Notes: a model not told the origin generated them from the sequence alone. A stretch of DNA of 64,000 bases from Cupriavidus agavae (GCF_004217045.1 NZ_SGXM01000002.1:310001-374000); one strand, 5' to 3'. Shown: positions 36,586 through 46,256, counted from the first letter of the stretch. Numbers and translations: made by a program.

Positions 36586-37761
36586 ATGGAAACCTTTGCC
36601 AACACGATGCGCATCGGCCAGCGGACGGCCCTCGGCTCGCGCTACCTGCTGTGGACCATCATCGGCGCGCTGGCCGTCTTCATCGCCTGGGCTGCGTTCG
36701 CCAGCCTGGACGAGGTGGCGATCGGCGAGGGGCGCGTCACGCCGGCCTCCAAGGGCCAGATCATCCAGAGCCTCGAAGGCGGGCTGCTGTCCGAACTGTC
36801 GGTGCGCGAGGGCGACGTGGTGCAGGCCGGCCAGCAGCTTGCCACGCTGGACCCGGTGCTGGCGCGCTCGTCGATGGAAGAGGCGCTGGAGAAGATCACC
36901 GCGCTCCAGGCGCGCGCCGCCCGGCTGCAGGCGGAGATGAACGACGCCGAAGCCATCCGGTTTCCGGCCGAGCTGGCGAAGAGCCCCGCCGTCACCGAGC
37001 GCGAGCGGCAGGCCTTCCTGACCAACCGCCGCGCGTTCCGCGAGAACGTGGGCAACCTGCGCGAGCAGTTGCGGCTGGCGCAGGGCGAACTCAACATCGC
37101 GCTGCCGCTGCTGAAGACCGGCGCCACCAACGAGGTGGAGATCCTGCGCCTGCGCCAGAAGGCGGCCGAACTGACCACCAGGCTGGCCGCCACGCAGAGC
37201 GAGTACTACGTGGCCCTGAAATCAGACTACGCCACCACGATGGCCGACCTCGGCCCGCTGCTCAAGATCCGCGAGGGCCGCGCCGACCTGCTGCGCCGCA
37301 CCGCGCTGACCTCGCCGGCGCGCGGCATCGTCAAGGACATCCGGATCTCCACCATCGGCGGCGTGGTGGCGCCGGGCGGCGTGCTCATGGAGATCGTGCC
37401 GCTGGGCGACCAACTGCTGGTGGAAGCCCGCATCAGCCCGCGCGACATCGCCTTCATCCATCCGGACCAGGCCGCCACGGTCAAGATCACGGCGTTCGAG
37501 CCGTCGATCTACGGCACGCTGCCGGCCCGCGTGGACCGCATCTCGCCGGACACCATCGAGGACCAGGTGGACCGGCGCATCTACTACTACCGCGTCTATG
37601 TGCTGACCGATCACGCGTGGCTGCAGACCGACGACGGCAAGCGCCACCCGATCCTGCCCGGCATGGTCGCCACGGCCGAGATCCGCACCGGCCGGCGCAC
37701 GGTGCTGGAATACCTGCTCAAGCCGCTGAACCGCGCGGCGGAGGCGCTGCGGGAACGCTGA
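36586..37761 (+). CDS. HlyD family type I secretion adaptor (LapC-like)
   Basis: A 391-residue membrane fusion protein. One N-terminal membrane helix (YLLWTIIGALAVFIAWAAF) leads into VAIGEGRVTPASKGQIIQSLEGGLLSEL. A long coiled-coil hairpin (about residues 90-225) follows, then the HlyD C-terminal part (LTSPARGIVKDIRIST, PLGDQLLVEARISPRDIAFI, DRRIYYYRVYV). It bridges the ABC pump to the TolC-like channel for adhesin export. It starts 5 bases after the transporter stop, with GGAG upstream, and completes a full type I secretion operon. No LapD/LapG-type retention control genes are in the window. Confidence 0.9.
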   Translation: METFANTMRIGQRTALGSRYLLWTIIGALAVFIAWAAFASLDEVAIGEGRVTPASKGQIIQSLEGGLLSELSVREGDVVQAGQQLATLDPVLARSSMEEALEKITALQARAARLQAEMNDAEAIRFPAELAKSPAVTERERQAFLTNRRAFRENVGNLREQLRLAQGELNIALPLLKTGATNEVEILRLRQKAAELTTRLAATQSEYYVALKSDYATTMADLGPLLKIREGRADLLRRTALTSPARGIVKDIRISTIGGVVAPGGVLMEIVPLGDQLLVEARISPRDIAFIHPDQAATVKITAFEPSIYGTLPARVDRISPDTIEDQVDRRIYYYRVYVLTDHAWLQTDDGKRHPILPGMVATAEIRTGRRTVLEYLLKPLNRAAEALRER

Positions 37762-37763
37762 GC

Positions 37764-37808
37764 CTGTATCGCTCTGTATCCGGCACCGGTACAGATACAG
37801 GCCGGTGC
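37764..37808. promoter_or_regulatory. Cluster of direct and inverted CTGTATC repeats
   Basis: CTGTATC occurs at 37764-37770 and 37774-37780, and its inverse GATACAG at 37794-37800. Between and beyond them, GCACCGG (37783-37789) is mirrored by CCGGTGC (37802-37808). The two repeat families interlock. Mixed direct and inverted repeats of this kind resemble operators of GntR/MocR-type regulators, but that match is an inference. It lies 115 bases upstream of the epoxide-hydrolase-like gene. There is no T run to suggest a terminator for the secretion operon. Confidence 0.5.
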
Positions 37809-37922
37809 AAATCGCCGGGAACCCGACACGTTCGGCAACCACTGGCTCCCTAGACTTCGTTCGGTCACGACCCCTCGTGAACGATCCCAATACGAACGCG
37901 AAGTCCAGGAAGGAGCCTTACG

Positions 37923-39290
37923 ATGTCACACGCCACCACCCGCAGCATGCCGCGCACGCCTGCCACCCGCCTCGCCCTGACCGTCAGCGCCGCCCTCGCC
38001 GCGCTGGCGCTGGCCGGCCACGCCCTGCCGGCGAAGGCCGCCGCGCCCGCCAGCAGCGCCACCCCGCCCGCCTCGCAGGTGCCTGCCAGCGACGAGAGCA
38101 TCCGCCCGTTCAAGGTGCACGTGCCGCAGGCCCAGCTCGACGAACTGCGCCAGCGCATCGCCGCCACGCGCTGGCCTGACCAGGAGCTGGTCAAGGACGA
38201 GTCGCAGGGCATCCAGCTGGCGCGCGTCAAGGCGCTCGTGCAGTACTGGGGCAAGGACTATGACTGGCGCAAGGCCGAGGCCCAGCTCAACGCGCTGCCC
38301 CAGTTCGTCACCCGCATCGACGGCGTGGACATCCAGTTCATCCACGTGCGCTCGCGCCATCCCAACGCGATGCCGCTGATCCTCACGCACGGCTGGCCCG
38401 GCTCGATCTTCGAGTTCGTCAAGACCATCGGCCCGCTGACCGATCCCACCGCCTATGGCGGCCGCGCCGAAGACGCCTTCGACGTGATCATCCCGTCGAT
38501 TCCGGGCTACGGCTTCTCGGGCATCCCGCGCGAACTGGGCTGGAACCCCGACCGCACCGCCCGCGCCTGGGACGTGCTGATGAAGCGGCTGGGTTACCAG
38601 CACTACGTCTCGCAGGGCGGCGACCACGGCTCGGTGATCTCCGACGCGCTGGCCCGCCAGGCGCCCAAGGGGCTGCTGGCGATCCACCTGAACATGCCCG
38701 CCACCGTGCCCGGCCCGCTGATGAAATCGATCCTGGCCGGCGATCCGGCGCCGGCATCGCTGACGGCGCCCGAACGCGACGCCTTCCAGTCGCTGAGCAC
38801 GTTCTTCGGGCGCAACGCCGCCTACGGGGCAATGATGGCGACGCGTCCACAGACCATCGGCTACTCGCTGGCCGATTCCCCGGCCGGGCTGGCCGCCTGG
38901 ACCTACGAGAAGATCGCCCAGTGGAGCGACAGCAACGGCGTGCCCGAGACCGTGCTGGGGCGCGACGCCATCCTGAATGACATCACGCTGTACTGGCTCA
39001 CCAACACGGGTGCCGCGTCGTCGCGCTTCTACTGGGAGAACAACAACAACAATTTCAGCGCCGAGGCGCAGAAGACCCGCGACATCAAGATCCCGGTGGC
39101 GATCAGCGTCTTCCCGCACGAGATCTACCGCGCGCCGGAAAGCTGGAGCCGGCAGGCCTACCCGTCGCTGAACTACTACCATCAGGTAGCGAAGGGCGGC
39201 CATTTCGCGGCGTGGGAGCAGCCGCAACTGTTCGCGGAGGAACTGCGCGAGGCGTTCCGCCCGGTACGGCCCGCCAACGCGGCGCGGTAA
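37923..39290 (+). CDS. Exported epoxide hydrolase-like alpha/beta hydrolase
   Basis: A 455-residue protein with an N-terminal signal (ALTVSAALAALALAGHALPAKA). The epoxide-hydrolase N-terminal domain (IRPFKVHVPQAQLDELRQRI, DWRKAEAQLNALPQF) and an alpha/beta hydrolase core follow. The oxyanion motif is HGWPGS, the nucleophile elbow is GGDHGS (Asp), and the catalytic histidine is in KGGHFAAWEQP. The family opens epoxides to diols; juvenile-hormone and microsomal epoxide hydrolases share this layout. Secretion of such an enzyme is less usual. AAGGAG precedes the ATG. It stands alone between the adhesin and iron loci, with a repeat cluster upstream. Confidence 0.82.
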   Translation: MSHATTRSMPRTPATRLALTVSAALAALALAGHALPAKAAAPASSATPPASQVPASDESIRPFKVHVPQAQLDELRQRIAATRWPDQELVKDESQGIQLARVKALVQYWGKDYDWRKAEAQLNALPQFVTRIDGVDIQFIHVRSRHPNAMPLILTHGWPGSIFEFVKTIGPLTDPTAYGGRAEDAFDVIIPSIPGYGFSGIPRELGWNPDRTARAWDVLMKRLGYQHYVSQGGDHGSVISDALARQAPKGLLAIHLNMPATVPGPLMKSILAGDPAPASLTAPERDAFQSLSTFFGRNAAYGAMMATRPQTIGYSLADSPAGLAAWTYEKIAQWSDSNGVPETVLGRDAILNDITLYWLTNTGAASSRFYWENNNNNFSAEAQKTRDIKIPVAISVFPHEIYRAPESWSRQAYPSLNYYHQVAKGGHFAAWEQPQLFAEELREAFRPVRPANAAR

Positions 39291-39334
39291 GCCGCGCCAG
39301 GGCAGCGGGCGGGGGCGGAAGGGGGCGGGAAGCG

Positions 39335-39362
39335 GGTCAGGCGCCACTTTTTTCGCCTGACC
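39335..39362. promoter_or_regulatory. Inverted repeat just before the iron-operon promoter
   Basis: GGTCAGGCG (39335-39343) and CGCCTGACC (39354-39362) are exact complements around a T-rich 10-base loop. The right arm ends 2 bases before the GGCAGGTTT promoter element. It may be a protein-binding site for that promoter or a weak stop for the epoxide-hydrolase transcript; the T run lies in the loop, not after the stem, which argues against a standard terminator. Confidence 0.4.
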
Positions 39363-39364
39363 GT

Positions 39365-39394
39365 GGCAGGTTTTGGCATCTCGCGGGTCATGTA
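39365..39394 (+). promoter_or_regulatory. Putative FecI-type ECF sigma promoter of the PepSY/exporter operon
   Basis: GGCAGGTTT, six variable bases, CTCGCGGGTCA, one variable base, GTA. The same bases with identical spacing occur at 47954-47983 in front of the TonB-dependent receptor, while the intervening bases differ. The two elements sit about where -35 and -10 boxes of an ECF sigma promoter would. The first gene starts 31 bases downstream. A FecI-like sigma gene lies between the two copies, so it is the natural reader. Confidence 0.7.
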
Positions 39395-39425
39395 GGGTAA
39401 GACCCGTCATGTCGACGGGCACCGC

Positions 39426-39725
39426 ATGACCTTCGAGATGCCGCCCCTGCCCGCCCTCCCTGTCCTCTCCCGGCTGCTCGCCGCCATCTTTGGCGGCTAT
39501 CTGCTGGCTTCGTCGGCCATCGTCGCCTCGGCGATGCTGGCGCCGGACCACCGCGCCAGCGCCGTCATGGCGTCGAGCCTGCTCAGCTATGCGATCTACA
39601 CGGCCGCCGTGATCTGGACCTTCGCGGCGCGCACCACGCGCGCCGCGTGGCTCGGGCTGCTGGCGCCCGCCGCGCTGCTGCTGATGCTGGCCGGCCTGGC
39701 CTGGGCCGCCCGGGGGCTGGCATGA
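39426..39725 (+). CDS. DUF3649 family small membrane protein
   Basis: A 99-residue protein with three hydrophobic segments (LLAAIFGGYLLASSAIVASAML, LLSYAIYTAAVIWTFAA, WLGLLAPAALLLMLAGLAW). RLLAAIFGGYLLA and the SLLSYAIYTAAVIW block match DUF3649. These small proteins lie beside PepSY and DUF3325 genes in betaproteobacterial iron-uptake clusters. The function is unknown; an accessory role in a membrane reductase complex is a guess. It is the first gene after the ECF-type promoter, and its stop overlaps the PepSY gene by 4 bases. Confidence 0.72.
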   Translation: MTFEMPPLPALPVLSRLLAAIFGGYLLASSAIVASAMLAPDHRASAVMASSLLSYAIYTAAVIWTFAARTTRAAWLGLLAPAALLLMLAGLAWAARGLA

Positions 39726-41329
39726 CCGGGGGGTTTCGCCAGCGCATGGCGTGGCTGCACACGTGGGTGGGGCTCTGGATGGGCTGGCTGCTGTTCGCGG
39801 TCTTCCTGACCGGCGCCCTGAGCGTGTTCTACGAGCCGATCACGCACTGGATGCAGCCCGAGCGGCAGACCGCCGCGCGGCCCGCCGTCGACCCGCAGCG
39901 CGCACTGACACACGCCCAGCGCCTGCTGGCGCTGAACGCGGCCGACGCCGCCCAGTGGTCGATCGAACTGCCGGGCGAGGAGGACTACGCCGTCCACCTG
40001 CACTATGCCGGGCAGCGCGGCCCGGAGATCCGCATGGACCCCCAGACCGGCGCCCTGCTGCCGCCGGCGCGCGACACTGCCGGCGGGCGCCACTTCATCA
40101 CGTTCCACTACGAGCTGCACAGCGGCATGGTGGGCGTCTGGATCGTGGCGTTCTTCACGATGGCGCTGCTGGTGGCCATGGTCAGCGGCATCGTCACGCA
40201 CAAGCGCTTTTTCGCCGATTTCTTCACGTTCCGGCCGCGCAAGGGCCAGCGTTCCTGGCTCGACGCTCACAACGCGCTGGGCGTGCTGGTGCTGCCGTTC
40301 CTGTTCGTGATCTCGTATACGGGCCTGGTGATCTGGTGGCCGGACACCATGCCGGCCGGCGTGCGCCTGTTCTACGCCGACCAGCGCGCGCTGTTCGGCG
40401 AGCTGGGCGGCGCGCATTTCCGCGAGGCGGCCGGTCCGGCGCCCGCCGCCCGCACGCTGGCCGTGCCGGACCTGCCGGCGATGTACGCCGACGCGCAGGC
40501 GCGGCTGGCCCGCGACAGCCATGCCGAAGACCGCATCGACCACGTCACGATCACGCACCCGGGCCGCGCCAATGCGCAAGTCGAGTTCAGCGGCGGGCAC
40601 AACTACGACGGCATCGACTTCGTGGCCGCCCACCACTACCACTACGACGCCGCCAGCGGTGCATTCCGTTCGGCCGAGTACGACGACGAGATGGTGGGCA
40701 GCGGCGACGCGCCGGTGCCGCTCGTGGCCGGGTCGGTGCTGCGCTCGCTGCATCTGGCGCGTTTTGGCGGCGCGATGGTGGACTGGCTCTACTTCGTGTC
40801 CGGGCTGGCCGGCGCCGGCGTGATGGCTACCGGCCTGCTGCTGTTCTCGGTCAAGCGCCGCAGCCGCAAGCTTGCCGAGTTCGGCCGGCACAGCGCGCGC
40901 GTCTACGCCGGCATCGACCGCCTGAACGTGGCCGCCGTGGCCGGGCTCTGCGTCGCCTGCATCGGCTACCTGTGGGCCAACCGGCTGTTGCCGGTGGCGC
41001 TGGACGAACGCCACGAGTGGGAGATCGGCGCCTTCTTTGCGATCTGGGCCGCCACGGCCCTGCACGCGGCGGCGTGTCCGCCAGCGCGGGCCTGGCGCCA
41101 GCAGCTGGGCCTGGCCGGGTTGCTCTGCATCGGCCTGCCCCTGCTCAATGCGCTGACCACGCCCTGGCACCTCGGGCGCTACGTCTGGCACGGCGACTGG
41201 CGCGCGGCCGGCGTGGAACTGGGCGCGCTGGCCTGTGGCGCCGCGCTGCTGTGGACCACCGCCATCCTGCGGCGCCGGCATGGCGTGGGCGCGCCTGCCG
41301 CCGGCATGGCAACCGGAGGCCGCCGATGA
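39722..41329 (+). CDS. PepSY-associated membrane protein (putative ferric-siderophore reductase)
   Basis: A 535-residue protein of the PepSY_TM family: an N-terminal helix (WLHTWVGLWMGWLLFAVFLTGALSVF), a periplasmic PepSY domain, paired helices with histidines (FHYELHSGMVGVWIVAFFTM, LDAHNALGVLVLPFLFVISYTGLVIWW), a second PepSY region (AHHYHYDAASGAFR) and further C-terminal helices. Related proteins (FsrB/PiuB type) are linked to reduction of ferric siderophores in the inner membrane, probably with haem ligated by the conserved histidines. Its operon partners (siderophore-type exporter, sigma/anti-sigma pair, TonB receptor) fit that role. Confidence 0.8.
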   Translation: MTGGFRQRMAWLHTWVGLWMGWLLFAVFLTGALSVFYEPITHWMQPERQTAARPAVDPQRALTHAQRLLALNAADAAQWSIELPGEEDYAVHLHYAGQRGPEIRMDPQTGALLPPARDTAGGRHFITFHYELHSGMVGVWIVAFFTMALLVAMVSGIVTHKRFFADFFTFRPRKGQRSWLDAHNALGVLVLPFLFVISYTGLVIWWPDTMPAGVRLFYADQRALFGELGGAHFREAAGPAPAARTLAVPDLPAMYADAQARLARDSHAEDRIDHVTITHPGRANAQVEFSGGHNYDGIDFVAAHHYHYDAASGAFRSAEYDDEMVGSGDAPVPLVAGSVLRSLHLARFGGAMVDWLYFVSGLAGAGVMATGLLLFSVKRRSRKLAEFGRHSARVYAGIDRLNVAAVAGLCVACIGYLWANRLLPVALDERHEWEIGAFFAIWAATALHAAACPPARAWRQQLGLAGLLCIGLPLLNALTTPWHLGRYVWHGDWRAAGVELGALACGAALLWTTAILRRRHGVGAPAAGMATGGRR

Positions 41330-41673
41330 GCCCGTCCTCGCTTTACATCCTCAGCGTGCTGTGCGGCGGCGTGGCCGGCATGGTGTGCTTCGCGCTGGCC
41401 ATGGACCGCCACCACGAGCGCGTCTACGGCGAGGCCCCGCCGGACACCGCCGCCCGCGGGCTGCGGCTCGCCGCGTGGGCCTGCCTGGCCGTGCTGGCCG
41501 TGCCCTGCGTGCAGGGCTGGGGCCTGAGCATCGGCGCCATCGTCTGGGTGGGCAGCGTGTCCGTGGGCGCGCTGGCCGCCACCGCGCTGATGACCTGGTG
41601 CCCGCGCCTCGTTCCGCTTTCCGGTGCCGTGGCCGCGGCACTCAGTTGTGGCGGATGGCTGTTTGCCGCCTGA
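41326..41673 (+). CDS. DUF3325 family small membrane protein
   Basis: A 115-residue protein with about three membrane helices (YILSVLCGGVAGMVCFALAM, LAAWACLAVLAVPCVQGWGL, IVWVGSVSVGALAATALM). AMDRHHERVYG and the HxxxxG-type first loop match DUF3325, which travels with PepSY iron genes in Burkholderiales. It starts at ATGA overlapping the PepSY stop, so the DUF3649-PepSY-DUF3325 trio is translationally linked and probably one complex. The function is not known. Confidence 0.72.
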   Translation: MSPSSLYILSVLCGGVAGMVCFALAMDRHHERVYGEAPPDTAARGLRLAAWACLAVLAVPCVQGWGLSIGAIVWVGSVSVGALAATALMTWCPRLVPLSGAVAAALSCGGWLFAA

Positions 41674-41683
41674 TCGATCCATC

Positions 41684-42880
41684 ATGCAGAACATTCGACT
41701 CCGACACTCCCGTACCATCGTTCGCCTGGCCGCAGGCGCCGCGCTCCTGCTGGTTGCCGCCGGCGCCTTCGCCTGGTGGCAGAACGGCAAGCGTCCCGCC
41801 TACGACACCGCCACCATCGCACGCGGCACCGTCACGCAGAGCGTGACCGCCATCGGCACGCTGCATCCGCTCAGCTATGTAGACGTGGGCGCGCAGGTCT
41901 CGGGCCAGATCACGCAGCTGCACGTCAAGGTGGGCGACCAGGTCAGCAAGGGCCAGTTGCTGGCCGAGATCGATCCCAGCGTGCCGCGCGCCACCGTGGA
42001 CGCCGGCCGCGCCGAACTGGCCGGCCTCAAGGCCCAGCTGGCCGAGCAGCAGGCCCAGCACTGGCTGGCCACGCAGCAGGAGACCCGCCAGCGCCGGCTG
42101 GCCAGCCACGACGCCACGCGCGAGGAAGACGTGCAGACCGCCACGGCCACGCTGCGCGCCGCCGCCGCCCGGATCGACCGCCTGCGCGCCCAGATCGACC
42201 AGACCCAGTCGACGCTGAACGGCGATATCGCGCGGCTGGGCTACACGCGGATCTATGCGCCGATGTCGGGCACGGTGGTCACGCTGGAAGCCCGCCTGGG
42301 CCAGACGCTGAACGCCACCTACCAGACGCCCACGCTGCTGCGCGTGGCCGACCTGTCGACCATGACGGTCTGGACCGAGGTGTCCGAGGCCGACGTGCGC
42401 CGCGTGCGGCCCGGCATGCGGGCGCGCTTCAACACGCTCGGCGCCAGCACGCGCAAGTGGGAGAGCAAGGTGCGCCAGGTGTTGCCGGCCCCACCGCTGG
42501 CCGCCACGCCGGCGGCCGCGTCGCAGACCTCCCAGCCGGCCACGCCGGCCAGCAAGGTGGTGCTCTATACCGCGCTCTTTGACGTGGACAACGCCGACGA
42601 TGCGCTGATGCCGCAGATGACCGCGCAGGTCTCGTTCGTGGTGGACGAGGCGCGCGACGTGCCCGTGGCGCCGATGGTGGCGCTGCGCCCGGTTACCGGC
42701 ACCACCGACACGTTCACGGCGCGCGTGATCGATGACGCCGGCCGCACGCAGGAGCGCACCGTGCGCGTGGGCGTGCGCGACCGCCTGCACGCGCAGGTGC
42801 TCGATGGCCTGCGCGAGGGCGACCGCATCGTGGTGCGCGAGCGCCAGCCCGACGACGACATGCCGGGATTCCGCCTGTGA
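41684..42880 (+). CDS. macA: MacA-like periplasmic adaptor
   Basis: A 398-residue membrane fusion protein. The N-terminal helix is [21 protein letters not shown]. Next come [21 protein letters not shown] and [21 protein letters not shown] (first lipoyl half), a long coiled coil, and [23 protein letters not shown] (second half). The barrel includes [17 protein letters not shown], and a C-terminal permuted domain completes the protein. MacA couples the MacB ATPase to an outer-membrane duct. In pseudomonads an operon of this shape (PvdRT-OpmQ) exports and recycles pyoverdine, and the iron context here suggests a similar role. Confidence 0.85.
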   Translation: MQNIRLRHSRTIVRLAAGAALLLVAAGAFAWWQNGKRPAYDTATIARGTVTQSVTAIGTLHPLSYVDVGAQVSGQITQLHVKVGDQVSKGQLLAEIDPSVPRATVDAGRAELAGLKAQLAEQQAQHWLATQQETRQRRLASHDATREEDVQTATATLRAAAARIDRLRAQIDQTQSTLNGDIARLGYTRIYAPMSGTVVTLEARLGQTLNATYQTPTLLRVADLSTMTVWTEVSEADVRRVRPGMRARFNTLGASTRKWESKVRQVLPAPPLAATPAAASQTSQPATPASKVVLYTALFDVDNADDALMPQMTAQVSFVVDEARDVPVAPMVALRPVTGTTDTFTARVIDDAGRTQERTVRVGVRDRLHAQVLDGLREGDRIVVRERQPDDDMPGFRL

Positions 42881-44850
42881 GCGCCGCTACTCCGCTGCTG
42901 TCGCTGCGCGGCCTCCGCAAGCAGTACGGCGGGCACGACGGCGCGCCCGCCACCGAGGTGCTGCGCGGCGTCTCGCTCGATATCGCAGCCGGCGAGTTCG
43001 TGGCCATCGTGGGCAGCTCGGGCTCGGGCAAGTCCACGCTGATGCACCTGCTGGGCTGCCTGGACCGCCCCACGTCCGGCACCTACCACGTGGCCGGGCG
43101 CGACGTGGCCGCGCTGGGCGCCGACGAACTGGCCTGGCTGCGCCGCGAGGCGTTCGGCTTCGTGTTCCAGGGCTACCACCTGATCGCCACCGAATCGGCG
43201 CGCGAGAACGTGGAGATTCCCGCGCTCTACGCCGGCACCCCGGCGCCGGAGCGCGAGTCGCGCGCCACGGCGCTGCTGGAGCGGCTGGGGCTGGGCCAGC
43301 GCCTCGACCACCGGCCGGGCCAGTTGTCCGGCGGGCAGCAGCAGCGCGTGTCGATTGCGCGCGCGCTGATGAACGGCGGGCGCATCATCCTGGCCGACGA
43401 ACCCACCGGCGCGCTCGATTCGCACAGCAGCGCCGAGGTGATGCAGTTGCTGGTGGAACTGGCCGATGCGGGCCACACCGTGATCCTGATCACCCACGAC
43501 CGCGACATCGCCGCACGGGCGCGCCGCGTGATCGAGATCCGCGACGGCCAGATCATTGCCGATACCGGCACCGCGCCGGTGTCGGAGGCCGCCCGGCGCG
43601 CCACGCACGCCTGGCCGCCGCTGTTCGGCGCCCGGGGCCACGGCGGGGACCGCTTCACCGGCCTGGCCGGCGACCTGCGCGAAGCCCTGCGCGCGGCCTG
43701 GCGCGTGCTCTGGATCAACCCGTTCCGCACCGGGCTGACGCTGCTCGGCATCATCATCGGCGTGGCGTCGGTGATCGTGATGCTGGCGGCCGGCAGCGGC
43801 TCGCAGTTCCAGGTCATGAAGAAGATGGCCGTGTTCGGCGCCAACAAGATGTACGTGGCCGCCACGCCGGTCACCAGCCGCGACCGCACGGGGCCGCTGT
43901 CCCTGGCCGATGTGGAGACCATGCGCGAGCTGCCCAACGTGGAGGTGGCGATGCCGTACCTGGAAGGCTTCGTGATCTCCCGGCGCGGCAACGTGGACCA
44001 CCGCACCGAGGTGGGCGGCGTGACGACCGACTTCGAGGTGGCGCTGGACTGGCCGCTGGCCGAGGGCGTGTTCTTCGACGCCGAGGACGAGCGCACGCTG
44101 GCCAAGGTGGCGATCATCGGCAAGCGCGTGCGCACGGCGCTGTTCGAGGACGGCACCGACCCGGTGGGCCAGACCATCCTGCTCGACAGCGTGCCGTTCC
44201 AGGTGATTGGCGTGCTGGCCGAAAAGGGCGCGCTGGCCGGCAACGCCGACGAGGACGACCGCGTGGTGGTGCCCTACTCCACCGCCAGCGCGCGGCTGTT
44301 CGGCACGCCGTACCCGACCTGGGTGGCGGTGGCGATCCGCAGGCTCCAGCAGGCCCGCCAGACCGAGAACGCGATCATCGACGCCATGGCGGTGCAGCGC
44401 GGCCAGCGCGACGTACGCGTCTACAACCGCGCCGAATCGATCCGCGCCAGCGCCGAGACCGAGCGCACCATGACGATGATGCTGGGCCTGATCGCCGCGA
44501 TCTCGCTGCTGGTGGGCGGCATCGGCGTGATGAACGTGATGCTGATGACGGTGCGCGAACGCACCCGCGAGATCGGCATCCGCATGGCCACCGGTGCACG
44601 CCAGCGCGACATCCTGCGCCAGTTCATGACCGAGGCCGTGGTGGTTTCGGTGATCGGCGGCGTGGCCGGCATGGTGGGCGGTGTGCTGGTGGCCGTGGCG
44701 CTGCGCCTGGCCGGCATTCCGGCCATCCTCTCCCTGACCGCCATCGTGGGCGCCTTCGGCTGCGCCGTGGCCACGGGCCTGGTGTTCGGCTACATGCCGG
44801 CCCGCAACGCCGCGCGGCTCGACCCCGTGCAGGCCCTCAACAGCGATTGA
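42877..44850 (+). CDS. macB: MacB-like ABC exporter (ATPase-permease fusion)
   Basis: A 657-residue protein. An N-terminal ATPase domain (Walker [11 protein letters not shown]-loop VFQGYHLI, signature LSGGQQQR, Walker [13 protein letters not shown], switch ITHD) is followed by four membrane helices around a large periplasmic domain, with the typical [14 protein letters not shown] and [21 protein letters not shown] motifs. It acts by mechanotransmission, pushing periplasmic substrates out through the outer-membrane duct. It starts with GTG overlapping the macA-like stop (GTGA). Context suggests a siderophore or related iron compound as cargo. Confidence 0.88.
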   Translation: MSAATPLLSLRGLRKQYGGHDGAPATEVLRGVSLDIAAGEFVAIVGSSGSGKSTLMHLLGCLDRPTSGTYHVAGRDVAALGADELAWLRREAFGFVFQGYHLIATESARENVEIPALYAGTPAPERESRATALLERLGLGQRLDHRPGQLSGGQQQRVSIARALMNGGRIILADEPTGALDSHSSAEVMQLLVELADAGHTVILITHDRDIAARARRVIEIRDGQIIADTGTAPVSEAARRATHAWPPLFGARGHGGDRFTGLAGDLREALRAAWRVLWINPFRTGLTLLGIIIGVASVIVMLAAGSGSQFQVMKKMAVFGANKMYVAATPVTSRDRTGPLSLADVETMRELPNVEVAMPYLEGFVISRRGNVDHRTEVGGVTTDFEVALDWPLAEGVFFDAEDERTLAKVAIIGKRVRTALFEDGTDPVGQTILLDSVPFQVIGVLAEKGALAGNADEDDRVVVPYSTASARLFGTPYPTWVAVAIRRLQQARQTENAIIDAMAVQRGQRDVRVYNRAESIRASAETERTMTMMLGLIAAISLLVGGIGVMNVMLMTVRERTREIGIRMATGARQRDILRQFMTEAVVVSVIGGVAGMVGGVLVAVALRLAGIPAILSLTAIVGAFGCAVATGLVFGYMPARNAARLDPVQALNSD

Positions 44851-44861
44851 GATTGACTCCG

Positions 44862-46256
44862 ATGTTCCTGCGCAAACCCGCGGCCCTGACCGCGCTCCTG
44901 CTGGCCCTGGGCGGCTGCGCCACCCAGCCGACCGAACCCGCGCCGTTGCCCGTGGCGCTGCCCGACGCCTGGCGCTTTGCCGCCGCGGGCGGGCGCGATG
45001 CGCTCAGCGCGGCCTGGTGGCAGTCGATCGGCAGTGCCGAACTCGATGGCTTCGTGGGGCAGGCGCTGGCCGACAACCCCGGGCTGGCCGCCGCCGAAGC
45101 GCGCCTGCGCCAGGCGCGCGCCGGGGTGGTGATTGCCGCCGCGCCGCTGTGGCCCGAACTGAACGCCGAGGCCGGCGCGCAGCGCAACTACTACCGCGCC
45201 GACACCGTGGGCACCACGGCCAACAGCTTCCGGCTCGGGCTCGCGGCCAGCTACGAGGTGGACCTGTGGGGCGGCGTGCGCGCGGGCCGCACCGCCGCGC
45301 TCGACACGTGGCGCGCCAGCGGCTTCGACCGCGACGCCACCCATCTGGCGCTGACCAGCGAGGTGGCGCTGGCATGGCTGCAGACCGCCAGCCTGCGCGA
45401 GCGCGTGCAGATCGCCCGGCGGCTGACCGAGAACGCGCGGCGCGTGCTGGGCGTGGTCGAGGCGCGCCGCGCGGCGGGCCAGGCCACGCTGCTCGAACTC
45501 GCGCAGCAACGCGGCTTCGTGGCCCGCCAGGCGCGCGCCGAGGCGCTGCTGCGCCAGCGCGCCAACGACAGCCTGGTGGCACTGGCCACGCTGCTGGGCC
45601 AGCCGGTGGCCAACATCGGGATGCAGACTGCCTCGCTTGACGGCCTGCAAGTGCCGCTCGTCTCGGCCGGCCTGCCCGCCGCGCTGATGGCGCGCCGGCC
45701 CGACCTCGCCGCCGCCGAGGCGCGGCTCGCCGCCGCCCGCGCCGATATCGCCGTGGCACGCGCGCTGATGCTGCCGCGCCTGACGCTGAACGCCAGCGTG
45801 TCCGGTTCGGCGGAGCGTCCGCGCCTGATGTTCGACCAGCCGGCCTACGCGCTGGCGGCCGGACTGCTGGCGCCGGTCTTCAACGCCGGCCGGCTGGCAG
45901 CCGGCAGGGATCAGGCCGAGGCCCGCCGCGAGGAACTGCTGGCCGACTACCGGGCGGCCATCGTGGCGGCCACGGCCGACGTGGAGCTGGCGCTCAACAC
46001 GATCGACGGCGTGGCTGCGCAGCGCGTGAAGCAGGACGAGGAACTGCGCGAGGCACAACGCGCCTTCGTGCTGGCCGAGCACCGCTACCGCGCCGGGGCC
46101 GAGACGCTGCTGACCATGCTCGACGCCCAGCGCACACTGCACGACGCCGAGGACGCGCAGGCCACGCTGCGGCTCTCGGCGCTGCAGGCCGTGGTGCTGC
46201 TCTACAAGGCGCTCGGCGGCGGCTGGCAGCGCCCCGCCGGCGACGCGGCGGCATGA
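44862..46256 (+). CDS. NodT/OpmQ-like outer-membrane efflux lipoprotein
   Basis: A 464-residue outer-membrane factor with a lipobox signal (ALTALLLALGGC) and two efflux repeats. Markers include YEVDLWGGVRAGRTAALDTW, ALMARRPDLAAAEARLAAARADI and LDAQRTLHDAEDAQATLRLSALQAVVLLYKALGGGW. It follows macB by 11 bases and completes a tripartite exporter. Start ATG 44862. A longer open frame reaching back through macA/macB is only an overlap artefact of GC-rich coding. Confidence 0.88.
   Translation: MFLRKPAALTALLLALGGCATQPTEPAPLPVALPDAWRFAAAGGRDALSAAWWQSIGSAELDGFVGQALADNPGLAAAEARLRQARAGVVIAAAPLWPELNAEAGAQRNYYRADTVGTTANSFRLGLAASYEVDLWGGVRAGRTAALDTWRASGFDRDATHLALTSEVALAWLQTASLRERVQIARRLTENARRVLGVVEARRAAGQATLLELAQQRGFVARQARAEALLRQRANDSLVALATLLGQPVANIGMQTASLDGLQVPLVSAGLPAALMARRPDLAAAEARLAAARADIAVARALMLPRLTLNASVSGSAERPRLMFDQPAYALAAGLLAPVFNAGRLAAGRDQAEARREELLADYRAAIVAATADVELALNTIDGVAAQRVKQDEELREAQRAFVLAEHRYRAGAETLLTMLDAQRTLHDAEDAQATLRLSALQAVVLLYKALGGGWQRPAGDAAA

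Noticed and set aside
42732-44861. A long N-terminal extension of the third exporter gene running back through macA and macB
   Set aside because: The extension is Arg/Pro-rich nonsense across two well-supported genes; the real product begins at 44862 with a lipobox signal.
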